A stretch of DNA of 8,252 bases from an uncultured Oscillospiraceae bacterium (lineage in GTDB: Bacteria; Bacillota; Clostridia; Oscillospirales; Oscillospiraceae), in the NCBI GenBank assembly GCA_947628265.1, contig CANQZF010000068.1:1-8252 (forward strand). The letters are read 5' to 3'. The translations under genes were made by a program, and so were the position numbers. How positions within the stretch are numbered: position 1 is the first letter of the stretch; every line of letters begins with the position of its first letter. Below are positions 1 through 5,128 of the stretch, piece after piece. Under the pieces are notes generated by a model. That model was not told where the DNA came from. It saw only the letters and a list, made by a program, of their open reading frames with translations, and ran no database searches.

Positions 1-309
1 CCCTGCGAGATGCACTCCATCAAGGGCGGCATGGTCAACTGCCAGAAGGAGATGAAGAAGGCGGTCGAGTGCGGCTACTGGAACCTGTTCCGGTTCAACC
101 CCGCCGCCGAGCCCGGCAAGAAGTTCGTCCTCGACTCCAAGGCCCCCGCCGGCGGCTATCAGGAGTTCCTGATGAACGAGGCCCGCTACAGCGCCCTGAC
201 CCGCTCCTTCCCCGAGCGCGCCACCGTCCTCTTCGCCAAGAACGAGCAGGCCGCCATGGACCGCTGGGAGCACCTCAACCGCCTGGTCACCATGTACTCT
301 CAGGAGTGA
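1..309 (+). CDS. nifJ: Pyruvate:ferredoxin (flavodoxin) oxidoreductase, C-terminal fragment
   Basis: This is the last 102 codons of a gene that begins before the window, open in frame from base 1 to a TGA stop at 307-309. The enzyme oxidatively decarboxylates pyruvate to acetyl-CoA and CO2 and reduces ferredoxin; it is a cytoplasmic thiamine-diphosphate and iron-sulfur enzyme of anaerobes. The visible peptide carries the usual C-terminal stretch: PCEMHSIKGGM near the start, then KKAVECGYWNLFRFNP, then DSKAPAGGYQEFLMNEARYS and a final helix with RWEHLNRLV. The thiamine-binding core is just upstream and outside the window. A strong terminator follows directly, so this is the end of its transcript. 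Assignment is by recognition of the conserved tail only; a related 2-oxoacid oxidoreductase cannot be fully excluded. Confidence 0.85.
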   Translation, partial: PCEMHSIKGGMVNCQKEMKKAVECGYWNLFRFNPAAEPGKKFVLDSKAPAGGYQEFLMNEARYSALTRSFPERATVLFAKNEQAAMDRWEHLNRLVTMYSQE

Positions 310-325
310 TCCCGCAAACCCATAT

Positions 326-356
326 AAAAAAGCTGCCCTTCGGGGCAGCTTTTTTT
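326..356. terminator. Bidirectional rho-independent terminator between nifJ and tspO
   Basis: A 7-bp GC-rich stem (GCTGCCC / GGGCAGC, 332-338 and 343-349) closes a TTCG tetraloop. It is flanked by A6 on the left and a T run on the right that also pair. Because both sides carry the A/T tract, it should stop the rightward nifJ transcript and the leftward tspO transcript, which converge here. Confidence 0.9.
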
Positions 357-381
357 AGTCGCGGATCAAAAACCGCGCGGG

Positions 382-855
382 TCATTTATTGAGGAGATAC
401 ACCCCGAAATTTAAGTACCCCGCGAAGGTCACCCAGAGGAGGTACGGGATGAGCAGCGCCCCGGCGGTCTTTTGGAGCTTCCGGAAATACGCAAGGGTCG
501 CGATGACCATGAGCCACAGCGCCACGAGCCAGAAGAAGGAAAATAAGTAGAGCTCCAGCCGGAAAAACAAAATGGGCCAGAAAAAGTTGAGCGTGAGCTG
601 ACAGGCGTACACCGTCAGCGCCGCCTCGATGTCCTCCCTCGGCCGCCGGCTCTCCGAAACCAGGTACGAGGCGTACCCCATCATGAGGTAGAGCGCCGTC
701 CACACCACCGGGAACACCCACCCCGGCGGCGTCAGGGGCGGCTTTTTGAGCTCCCCGAAGGCCCGCATCCCCTCCATGGACAAGAGCGCCGCCGCTCCCC
801 CCACCAAAAGGGGGATGAGAAGGCAGACTGTCAGCTTTTTTACGTTGATCTTCAT
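382..855 (-). CDS. tspO: TspO/MBR family tryptophan-rich sensory protein
   Basis: A 157-aa integral membrane protein of the TspO/MBR (translocator protein) family, close to the normal family length. Family members are five-helix membrane proteins that bind porphyrins and other hydrophobic ligands; their physiological role in Firmicutes is poorly settled. Seen here: an N-terminal helix at about residues 6-26, the signature KPPLTPPGW...FPVVWTALY at about 38-56, further helices at about 47-67, 78-98, 101-123 and 131-152, the NFFWP element at about 90-94, and a final LIPYLLWVTFAGYLN block. These are the family hallmarks, including the Trp-rich segments. The ATG at 853-855 is preceded by AAGAGGTGA at good spacing. 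The gene is transcribed alone: it converges on nifJ and is divergent from the 57-aa gene. No convincing promoter was found in the short upstream gap. Confidence 0.93.
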   Translation of the reverse strand: MKINVKKLTVCLLIPLLVGGAAALLSMEGMRAFGELKKPPLTPPGWVFPVVWTALYLMMGYASYLVSESRRPREDIEAALTVYACQLTLNFFWPILFFRLELYLFSFFWLVALWLMVIATLAYFRKLQKTAGALLIPYLLWVTFAGYLNFGVYLLNK

Positions 856-919
856 ATGCCGTCACCTCTTCACCGCCAGTATATTCCCGCGTGGGCCCCA
901 ATATTCTGGCAAGTCCCGT

Positions 920-948
920 GTATAATCTTGCCTTTGGGAGACATACTG
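920..948 (+). promoter_or_regulatory. Possible forespore (SigG/SigF-type) promoter for the coat-protein unit
   Basis: GTATA at 920-924 and CATACT(G) at 942-947 are separated by 17 nt. This resembles the sporulation sigma G consensus (GYATA, 16-18 nt, CATNMTA). The placement is tight: the start point would fall around 953-955, at the edge of the GAGGTGA ribosome binding site (954-960). An alternative is a vegetative -10 TATAAT at 921-926, but it lacks a recognisable -35. A GGCAAG / CTTGCC inverted repeat (908-913 and 927-932) brackets that TATAAT. Confidence 0.4.
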
Positions 949-966
949 ACAACGAGGTGATTTTAT

Positions 967-1140
967 ATGAGCTCCAAGGAACTACTCTATATCGAGGACG
1001 CCCTGGGACACGCTGAATTTCTCTCCAAGCAGTGCCAGGACGCCGTAAACACCCTGCAGGACCCCCAGCTCAAGGCCCAGGCTCAAAAGCTGGTGGACAA
1101 GAACCGCCAGATCTTCGGCCGGTTCTACGCGCTTGTGTAA
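967..1140 (+). CDS. Small helical protein encoded upstream of CotF-like gene (57 aa, hypothetical)
   Basis: A 57-aa ORF, ATG at 967 and TAA at 1138-1140, with GAGGTGA at 954-960 as ribosome binding site. The peptide starts MSSKELLYIEDALGHAEFL and ends GRFYALV. It is predicted to be almost wholly alpha-helical, soluble and without a signal peptide, with one cysteine (in SKQCQD). Its stop lies 11 nt before the next start, so it is surely co-transcribed with the CotF-like gene. Short helical proteins of this kind often precede coat-F genes in Clostridia, and the QDPQLKAQAQKLVDKN segment resembles half of a coat-F four-helix unit. A partner or paralogue role in the spore coat is inference; no specific function can be assigned. 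Confidence 0.8.
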   Translation: MSSKELLYIEDALGHAEFLSKQCQDAVNTLQDPQLKAQAQKLVDKNRQIFGRFYALV

Positions 1141-1151
1141 GGAGGTAAAAA

Positions 1152-1400
1152 ATGGACGACAAGACCATCATGGAGAATATTCTTCTCACCACCAAGGGCG
1201 TGTGCGACCTCTATATGCACGGCGCCATCGAGTCCTCCACCCCGAAGGTCAACTGCGCCTTCAAGGACTCCCTCAACGACGCTCTCAGCATGCAGGACAC
1301 CATCTACCAGCAGATGTCCCAAAAGGGCTGGTACGCCACCGAAAACGTCCCCCAGTCCAAGATCGACCAGGTGAAGCAAAAATTCACGTCGGCAAACTGA
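1152..1400 (+). CDS. CotF-like spore coat family protein
   Basis: An 82-aa protein matching the Coat_F family pattern. It begins DDKTIMENILLTTKGVCDLY (residues 2-21), followed by an acidic/polar helix, then DALSMQDTIYQQMSQKGWY (about 43-61), the hallmark ending of the family. Members are ferritin-like helical proteins associated with the spore coat of Bacillus and Clostridia, although the family also occurs outside purified coats. The length is that of a single-domain family member. The start is fixed by a perfect AAGGAGGT at 1139-1146, which overlaps the stop of the preceding gene. A strong terminator follows, so the unit has two genes. It implies the host can sporulate, but the position of this protein in a spore is inferred from family only. 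Confidence 0.85.
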   Translation: MDDKTIMENILLTTKGVCDLYMHGAIESSTPKVNCAFKDSLNDALSMQDTIYQQMSQKGWYATENVPQSKIDQVKQKFTSAN

Positions 1401-1432
1401 AAAGCAGCCAAAACCGCCGGCTATCCGGCAAG

Positions 1433-1463
1433 GCTCCCCGGCTTTTTCGCCGGGGGGCTTTTT
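1433..1463 (+). terminator. Rho-independent terminator of the CotF unit
   Basis: A 10-bp stem, GCTCCCCGGC (1433-1442) with GCCGGGGGGC (1449-1458), holds a 6-nt T-rich loop with one G-T wobble and is followed by five Ts. It lies 33 bases after the CotF-like stop codon. Confidence 0.9.
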
Positions 1464-1483
1464 AAAATTCATGGTAAAATCCC

Positions 1484-1513
1484 TTGCGCTTCGGGGGTAA
1501 CGAGCGCTAAAAT
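1484..1513 (+). promoter_or_regulatory. Candidate promoter for the alkD-like gene
   Basis: TTGCGC (1484-1489), 18 nt, then TAAAAT (1508-1513). The -10 is good and the -35 is weak. It is the best pair in the 86-base gap between the CotF terminator and the alkD-like start. Confidence 0.35.
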
Positions 1514-1549
1514 AGAAAGAAAAACAGCGTTAATAAGGGGTCGGGAGCT

Positions 1550-2209
1550 ATGGATAAATTTTCAGAGATCAAAAGGATGTTTGAAGCGAGAGAGGATAAG
1601 GAAAAATCCGCCGCCATGCGGAAATATATGAGAGATCTCTTTGATTTTTACGGGATCCCTACGCCGGAAAGGAAAGCGCTTTACAGCGACTTCATCAAAT
1701 CCGAAAAGAGAGCGAAGGCGATCGATTGGGACTTTTTGGATAAGTGCTATGCGGACAGCCACAGGGAATTTCAATATTTAGTCTATGATTACCTTCTGGC
1801 GCTGAAGCAATATGTCTCTTTTGAAGATATGCCGAAAATCAAAACATATATCACCACAAGACCCTGGTGGGACACAACAGATTTTCTATGCAAAGTGATC
1901 GGAAACGTCGGGTTAAGAGATCCGAGGATCAAGGCCCTGATGATCGATTGGTCTGAAAGTGAAAATATCTGGCTCAAAAGGGCGGCCATAGAGCATCAGC
2001 TTGGGTTAAAAGAAAAAACAGATACGGAATTGTTGGAGCAGATCCTGGTAAACAATTTCGGCAGCGACGAGTTTTTTGTAAATAAGGCGATCGGTTGGGC
2101 GTTAAGGGAGCTCTCAAAAACAAACCCTGAATTTGTAAGGGGATTTTTGAATGAAAACAGCGATAAAATGAGTAGTTTAAGCGTCAAAGAAGCGAGTAAA
2201 TATATTTAA
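1550..2209 (+). CDS. AlkD-like DNA alkylation repair protein (HEAT-repeat DNA glycosylase)
   Basis: A 219-aa protein of the DNA alkylation repair (AlkD/AlkC) family, close to the usual 220-240 aa. AlkD enzymes are HEAT-like-repeat glycosylases that excise positively charged N3- and N7-alkylated purines without base flipping. Seen: an N-terminal helical region with MRKYMRDLFDFYGIPTPERK (about 23-42), repeated helical pairs, TTRPWWDTTD (102-111), ENIWLKRAAIEHQL (138-151) and a tryptophan in NKAIGWALRE (W183). W107 and D111 match the spacing of Bacillus cereus AlkD W109 and D113, R144 matches its R148 region, and W183 is close to W187, so the active-site set appears present. The ATG at 1550 follows a modest GGGAG. 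Base composition is clearly lower in GC (about 35-47% in sampled lines) than that of flanking genes, suggesting transfer. It stands alone in its transcription unit. Confidence 0.92.
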   Translation: MDKFSEIKRMFEAREDKEKSAAMRKYMRDLFDFYGIPTPERKALYSDFIKSEKRAKAIDWDFLDKCYADSHREFQYLVYDYLLALKQYVSFEDMPKIKTYITTRPWWDTTDFLCKVIGNVGLRDPRIKALMIDWSESENIWLKRAAIEHQLGLKEKTDTELLEQILVNNFGSDEFFVNKAIGWALRELSKTNPEFVRGFLNENSDKMSSLSVKEASKYI

Positions 2210-2216
2210 AAAAGTT

Positions 2217-2240
2217 TTCGCCGCGCAAACGCGCGGCGAA
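2217..2240 (+). terminator. Hairpin after the alkD-like gene, probable weak terminator
   Basis: A perfect 10-bp stem, TTCGCCGCGC (2217-2226) with GCGCGGCGAA (2231-2240), has a 4-nt AAAC loop and starts 8 bases after the stop codon. The following TGATTTAA is only partly U-rich, so termination efficiency is uncertain. Confidence 0.5.
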
Positions 2241-2260
2241 TGATTTAATGTGCAGCGTAA

Positions 2261-2420
2261 GCCGCTCCTTTTTGCCCTCCCCGCTTAGGTGGGGAGGGGT
2301 AGGGGTGAGGTGAGAAGGTAGCGGCTTGGGAAGCGCTCAGATAAACGCACCTTCTCACCTCATCCGTCGCTAACGCGCCACCTTCCCCGCCCTGCGGGGA
2401 AGGCTAAAAAGGTTTGCGGC
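2261..2420. repeat. MITE-like palindromic intergenic repeat element, copy 1
   Basis: This element is a nested palindrome with no coding sequence. The outermost arms are imperfect inverted repeats (GCCGCTCCTTTTTGCC at 2261-2276 against the GGCTAAAAAGG...GCGGC stretch at 2402-2420). Inside the left arm is a hairpin CCCTCCCC / GGGGAGGG (2275-2282 and 2291-2298). The core is a perfect 14-bp inverted repeat, TGAGGTGAGAAGGT (2306-2319) with ACCTTCTCACCTCA (2349-2362), around a 29-nt spacer. The right arm carries a 10-bp hairpin CCTTCCCCGC / GCGGGGAAGG (2381-2390 and 2394-2403) with a 3-nt loop. A final small hairpin, GCGGCCC / GGGCCGC (2416-2432), overlaps the right end. I recall similar GC-rich palindromes being common between genes of gut Clostridia, but that is memory, not a search. 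Confidence 0.75.
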
Positions 2421-2443
2421 CCGTTGGGCCGCTCATTTTAAAA

Positions 2444-2549
2444 GCCCCTCCCTTTGGGAGGGGGCAGGGGGTGGGGGTGTAGTTGGATATACGGACCCAC
2501 CCTGCCCGTCGCTTCGCTCGGGCACCCCTCCCGGAGGAAGGGGCAGGGA
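2444..2549. repeat. Palindromic intergenic repeat element, copy 2 (diverged)
   Basis: This lies immediately downstream of copy 1 and repeats its plan: a left hairpin (CCCCTCCC 2445-2452 with GGGAGGGG 2456-2463, TTT loop), a long inverted repeat (GGGCAGGG..TGGG within 2462-2475 against CCCACCCTGCCC at 2496-2507, 2-nt bulge), then the octamer CCGTCGCT (2506-2513), then a right hairpin of CCCCTCC with GGAAGGGG (2525-2543). The same octamer occurs at 2364-2371 in copy 1, also just after the second core arm, 142 bp earlier. Sequence identity outside these landmarks is limited. No transposase or coding potential is visible. Confidence 0.65.
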
Positions 2550-2550
2550 C

Positions 2551-2571
2551 GGGCGGGTTTAGAACCCGCCC
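2551..2571. other. Symmetric hairpin between repeat copy 2 and trxA, possible trxA terminator
   Basis: GGGCGGGTT (2551-2559) and AACCCGCCC (2563-2571) form a perfect 9-bp stem with a 3-nt loop. It lies 28 bases beyond the trxA stop on the minus strand. Neither side has a real U tract, so it may be a transcript-end hairpin or simply part of the repeat cluster. Confidence 0.4.
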
Positions 2572-2599
2572 CTAAGAAAATTTTGAAAGTTTTCCCATT

Positions 2600-2899
2600 T
2601 TAGCGCAGCAGCTCCTCCAGCTCCTCCTTAGGGCTAAGGCCCACGCTGGTGTTGGCGGGCTCACCGTCTTTGAAGAGGATGAGGGTGGGGATACTGGTGA
2701 CGCCGTAGGCGTTTGCAAGCTCCGGGGACTCGTCCACATCCACCTTTATGAAGGCGATCTCCGGGTGCTCCGCCTCCACCTCCTCCAAAATGGGCGCCAG
2801 CATCCGGCAGGGGCCGCACCAGGTGGCGAAGAAGTCCACCAGCGTCGTCCCGGCGGCGATCTTTTCCTCAAAGGCTTCCTTTTTCACGATCTCAGCCAT
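2600..2899 (-). CDS. trxA: Thioredoxin
   Basis: A 99-aa classical thioredoxin, slightly shorter than the 104-109 aa usual for the family. It is a cytosolic protein that reduces disulfides in client proteins and is itself re-reduced by thioredoxin reductase. Seen: the active site WCGPC (W27, C28, G29, P30, C31) followed by R32, the buried acidic residue D22 in LVDFFATW, the DVDESPELANAYGV segment (53-67), and the cis-proline motif SIPT with P71. The ATG at 2897-2899 has an excellent AAGGAGG ribosome binding site. It is transcribed divergently from trxB from a perfect sigma-A consensus promoter, which suggests constitutively high expression. The pairing with trxB gives a complete thioredoxin system in about 1.3 kb. 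Confidence 0.97.
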   Translation of the reverse strand: MAEIVKKEAFEEKIAAGTTLVDFFATWCGPCRMLAPILEEVEAEHPEIAFIKVDVDESPELANAYGVTSIPTLILFKDGEPANTSVGLSPKEELEELLR

Positions 2900-2925
2900 T
2901 ATAAAACCTCCTTTTGTTTTTTCTC

Positions 2926-2954
2926 ATTATAATTCTTTCCAAAGTCCCTGTCAA
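2926..2954 (-). promoter_or_regulatory. Consensus sigma-A promoter of trxA
   Basis: Read on the minus strand: TTGACA (2954-2949), exactly 17 nt, then TATAAT (2931-2926). Both hexamers match consensus fully. The transcript should start near 2919, leaving a short leader with the AAGGAGG site. Confidence 0.88.
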
Positions 2955-2977
2955 TTTATTATAATGTGTGCTATACT
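2948..2977 (+). promoter_or_regulatory. Extended -10 promoter of trxB, overlapping the trxA -35
   Basis: TGC directly precedes TATACT (2972-2977), giving an extended -10 (TGn). The best -35 is CTGTCA (2948-2953) at 18 nt, four of six matches. That hexamer overlaps the trxA -35 on the other strand almost completely, so both promoters cannot easily be occupied by polymerase at once. Confidence 0.6.
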
Positions 2978-3011
2978 AATAAAAACTTTAAAAAACTTTC
3001 GGAGGCGCTTT

Positions 3012-3929
3012 ATGTACGACCTTATCATCATCGGCGGGGGTCCGGCGGGGCTGACCGCAGCCGTCTACGCCCGCAGAGCGGGACTGGAGACGCTGATTTT
3101 GGAGATCACCGTCTGCGGCGGGCAGATCATCAACTCCCAGAGCGTGGAAAATTTCCCCTCCATCCAGAATATCGAGGGCTGGCGCTTGGCGGACAACTGG
3201 CAAAAACAGGCCCAGAGCCTGGGCGTCCAGGTGAAGACCGCCGCTGTCACGGGCATCGAGCTTTCGGGGGAGACTAAGCTCGTCCACACCGCCAAGGGGG
3301 ATTTTGAGGCCACGGCGGTCATCATCGCCACCGGCGCGGGACATCGGAAGCTCACTTGCCCCGGGGCGGAGAAGTATTCCGGGCGGGGCGTCTCCACCTG
3401 CGCCTCCTGCGACGGGGCGTTTTTCAAAAATCGGGAGGTGGCCGTCGTGGGCGGCGGCAACACCGCCTTTGAGGACGCGCTGTACCTTGCGAACATCTGC
3501 TCGAAGGTGTATATCGTCCACCGAAGGCGCGAATTTCGGGCGGAGCGGCACCTCATCGACGCCGCCAAAGCCAAGGCAAATGTGGAATTTTTGACGCCCT
3601 GCGTCCCTGCGGAGGTCCTGGGCGACGAGCGAAACCGCGCCGCCGCCCTGCGGGTGCGGAACGTGGAGACAAATGAGGAGCGGACCCTCGATACCCCCGG
3701 CATTTTCACCGCCATCGGCATGATCCCCAACAACGCGGCCTTCGCCAACGTTTTGAATCTGGACGAGTCCGGGTATGCCGTGGCCGGGGAGGACTGCGAG
3801 AGCGGCACCCCCGGGATCTGGGTGGCCGGGGACGGGCGGCAAAAGGCCCTCCGCCAGCTCATCACCGCCGCCGCCGACGGGGCCGTGGCCGCCACCGCCG
3901 CCGCGAGATACGTAAACGGGAGGAAATAA
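3012..3929 (+). CDS. trxB: Thioredoxin reductase (NADPH, FAD-dependent)
   Basis: A 305-aa low-molecular-weight thioredoxin reductase, of normal length, that transfers electrons from NADPH through FAD and a redox disulfide to thioredoxin. Seen in order: an FAD-binding GGGPAG (8-13), GGQIINSQSVENFP (36-49), the second dinucleotide region with IIATGA, the redox-active CASCDG (C130 and C133; many homologues have CATC), the NADPH-binding GGGNTAFEDA (147-156), HRRREFRAE (170-178) that reads the 2'-phosphate of NADPH, and the C-terminal FAD element AGDGRQKALRQLITAAADGAVAA with D274. The start is the ATG at 3012 with GGAGG at 3001-3005; an in-frame ATG far upstream would run through trxA and is not used. 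It is divergent from trxA, and dut follows with only 1 nt between, so trxB-dut form an operon. Confidence 0.96.
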   Translation: MYDLIIIGGGPAGLTAAVYARRAGLETLILEITVCGGQIINSQSVENFPSIQNIEGWRLADNWQKQAQSLGVQVKTAAVTGIELSGETKLVHTAKGDFEATAVIIATGAGHRKLTCPGAEKYSGRGVSTCASCDGAFFKNREVAVVGGGNTAFEDALYLANICSKVYIVHRRREFRAERHLIDAAKAKANVEFLTPCVPAEVLGDERNRAAALRVRNVETNEERTLDTPGIFTAIGMIPNNAAFANVLNLDESGYAVAGEDCESGTPGIWVAGDGRQKALRQLITAAADGAVAATAAARYVNGRK

Positions 3930-3930
3930 A

Positions 3931-4374
3931 ATGGAACCCATCACAATAAAAGTCAAAAAGCTGGATCCCCGCGCCATTCTCCCCTCCCGGGGCTCCCCCT
4001 TCTCCGCCGGGGCGGACCTCCACGCCTGCATGGACGCCCCCGTCACCGTGGCCCCCGGCGAGACCGTCTTTATCCACACGGGCCTCACCGCCGAAATTCC
4101 CGAGGGGTACGCCGGGTTCGTGTTCGCCCGCTCCGGCCTTGCCAGCAAGACGGGACTGGCCCCCGCCAACAAGGTGGGCGTGGTGGACTCCGACTACCGG
4201 GGCGAATACATGGTGGCCCTTTTGAACCACTCCAATAAACCCGTCACCGTGAACCCCGGGGACCGGGTAGCGCAGCTGGTGGTCATGCCCGTGGCGTTCA
4301 CGGAGTTTCAGGAGGTCCGGGAGCTCTCCGAGACGGAGCGCGGCGCCGGCGGCTTCGGGTCCACGGGGAAATGA
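3931..4374 (+). CDS. dut: Deoxyuridine 5'-triphosphate nucleotidohydrolase (dUTPase)
   Basis: A 147-aa trimeric dUTPase of normal length. It hydrolyses dUTP to dUMP and pyrophosphate, which keeps uracil out of DNA and feeds thymidylate synthesis. All five family motifs are present: I, AGADLHA (26-32); II, RSGLASKTG (67-75); III, GVVDSDYRGE (83-92) with the catalytic aspartate D86 and uracil-stacking Y89; IV, GDRVAQLVV (110-118); and V, the flexible lid RGAGGFGSTG (137-146). The ATG at 3931 lies 1 nt after the trxB stop, and its GGGAGG site (3918-3923) is inside the trxB end, indicating translational coupling. The trxB-dut pairing is not a metabolic pathway but shares dependence on deoxynucleotide metabolism, since thioredoxin can reduce ribonucleotide reductase. 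Confidence 0.97.
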   Translation: MEPITIKVKKLDPRAILPSRGSPFSAGADLHACMDAPVTVAPGETVFIHTGLTAEIPEGYAGFVFARSGLASKTGLAPANKVGVVDSDYRGEYMVALLNHSNKPVTVNPGDRVAQLVVMPVAFTEFQEVRELSETERGAGGFGSTGK

Positions 4375-4391
4375 TTTTTCCCCCCCCGTAA

Positions 4392-4413
4392 GGGCCGGAC
4401 ACTGTGCCGGCCC
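4392..4413 (+). terminator. Hairpin after dut, probable terminator
   Basis: GGGCCGG (4392-4398) and CCGGCCC (4407-4413) form a 7-bp stem around an 8-nt loop (ACACTGTG). The trailing GTTCTCC is pyrimidine-rich but not a proper U tract, so confidence is moderate. Confidence 0.45.
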
Positions 4414-4424
4414 GTTCTCCATGT

Positions 4425-4444
4425 AACGTAAATTATTTTACGTT
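4425..4444. promoter_or_regulatory. Perfect palindrome upstream of the DUF2975/HTH promoter, candidate operator
   Basis: AACGTAAA (4425-4432) and TTTACGTT (4437-4444) form a perfect 8-bp inverted repeat with a TTAT spacer, centred about 30 bp upstream of the -35 box. The half-sites and spacing suit a dimeric helix-turn-helix protein; an AT-rich UP-type element for RNA polymerase is the alternative. The regulator encoded two genes down is an obvious but untested candidate ligand. Confidence 0.35.
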
Positions 4445-4460
4445 TATCATTAAATTATAG

Positions 4461-4489
4461 TTGACAAACATACAATTCCATGATATACT
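4461..4489 (+). promoter_or_regulatory. Strong sigma-A promoter for the DUF2975/HTH pair
   Basis: TTGACA (4461-4466), exactly 17 nt, then TATACT (4484-4489) with a TG two bases upstream (extended -10). The 30 bases before it are AT-rich. It should start transcription near 4496, just before the GGGAGG site of the first gene. Confidence 0.88.
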
Positions 4490-4519
4490 GTGCCCATCTT
4501 CAAAAGGGAGGACACAGCT

Positions 4520-5119
4520 ATGGAAAAGCTCAAAAAAACAGCGCGTGTCATTGACACGATCGTGAAAATCGTTCGCGGCGTCTCGATCGGCGCCGCCATC
4601 GCCTGTGTGGTTCTCTTCGTGATCGCCCTTTTGCTCCCCGCGTCTGAGTACGGAAAACTCGTCAGCACAGCGGATATGACCATTGGCCTGGGGCCGGTGC
4701 GGCTGCAGCTGACGCGCCCCCTGGAGGCTGGCGGCAGTCTGCGCCCCCTCATCTGCGCCATGCTGGGCATCTGCGTGCCGGTGCTGGCGCTGATGGCCTG
4801 GTGTATGCACCTACTGCACAGGGTCCTCCTGCCCATGAGCGAGGGGCGGCCCTTTGACGGGACCGTTTCCAAAACCCTCATGAAGCTGGGCTGGGCCACC
4901 CTCATCACCACCGTTGCGGCGGAGGTCATGGAGACGGTCCTCGTCACTCTGGAGCTGGGGCTTTACGACCTCAACGAGCTGTTCGCGCCCGGCCTTGTCT
5001 CCGGCTACACGGTGGGGTTCAACACGGGAGACCTAATAGCGCCGGTGCTGATCTTGCTCTTATCCTACGTCTTCCGTTACGGCGAGGAGCTCCAGCGCCA
5101 GTCGGACGAGACGCTTTGA
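4520..5119 (+). CDS. DUF2975 family four-helix membrane protein
   Basis: A 199-aa integral membrane protein matching the DUF2975 family (like Bacillus YoaS); no biochemical function is established for it. Predicted transmembrane helices lie at about residues 20-41, 75-100, 120-146 and 167-186. The conserved cytoplasmic loop MSEGRPFDGTVSKTLMKLG (106-124) and the C-terminal LSYVFRYGEELQRQSDETL (181-199) are the family signatures. The ATG at 4520 is chosen because GGGAGG (4506-4511) precedes it properly; an upstream in-frame GTG at 4490 overlaps the promoter -10 and would lie before the transcript start. The HTH gene follows after 9 nt, the standard arrangement for this family, so the membrane protein probably works with, or is controlled by, that small regulator. 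Confidence 0.9.
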   Translation: MEKLKKTARVIDTIVKIVRGVSIGAAIACVVLFVIALLLPASEYGKLVSTADMTIGLGPVRLQLTRPLEAGGSLRPLICAMLGICVPVLALMAWCMHLLHRVLLPMSEGRPFDGTVSKTLMKLGWATLITTVAAEVMETVLVTLELGLYDLNELFAPGLVSGYTVGFNTGDLIAPVLILLLSYVFRYGEELQRQSDETL

Positions 5120-5128
5120 GGTGGTAAA

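Noticed and set aside
908..932. GGCAAG / CTTGCC inverted repeat around TATAAT in the tspO-CotF gap as an operator
   Set aside because: A 6-bp repeat with a 13-nt spacer is expected by chance at this scale, and no -35 accompanies that TATAAT. It is noted only in the promoter entry.
2261..2571. CRISPR array or tandem repeat array
   Set aside because: There are only two units, palindromic and diverged, with no constant direct repeat separated by uniform spacers and no cas genes nearby.
2748..3011. In-frame N-terminal extension of trxB starting at an ATG at 2748
   Set aside because: It runs antisense through trxA and the promoter region. The ATG at 3012 has GGAGG upstream and begins exactly with the FAD-binding strand expected of thioredoxin reductase.
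3399..3410. CASC instead of the common CATC in the thioredoxin reductase active site
   Set aside because: Both cysteines and the following Asp are intact, and the middle positions vary within the family, so this is not evidence of altered function.
2988..4172. Long minus-strand open frames opposite trxB and dut
   Set aside because: These are low-complexity Gly/Arg/Pro-rich translations, typical of the reverse strand of GC-rich genes. They have no ribosome binding sites and no recognisable motif, while the plus strand has two fully motif-complete enzymes.
4380..4387. Run of eight Cs just after dut as a phase-variable tract
   Set aside because: It lies after the stop codon and far from the next promoter, so a length change would alter no frame and no promoter spacing that I can see.
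4490..4519. GTG start at 4490 for the DUF2975 gene
   Set aside because: The GTG begins at the base after the -10 box, upstream of the likely transcript start. The ATG at 4520 has a correctly spaced GGGAGG.
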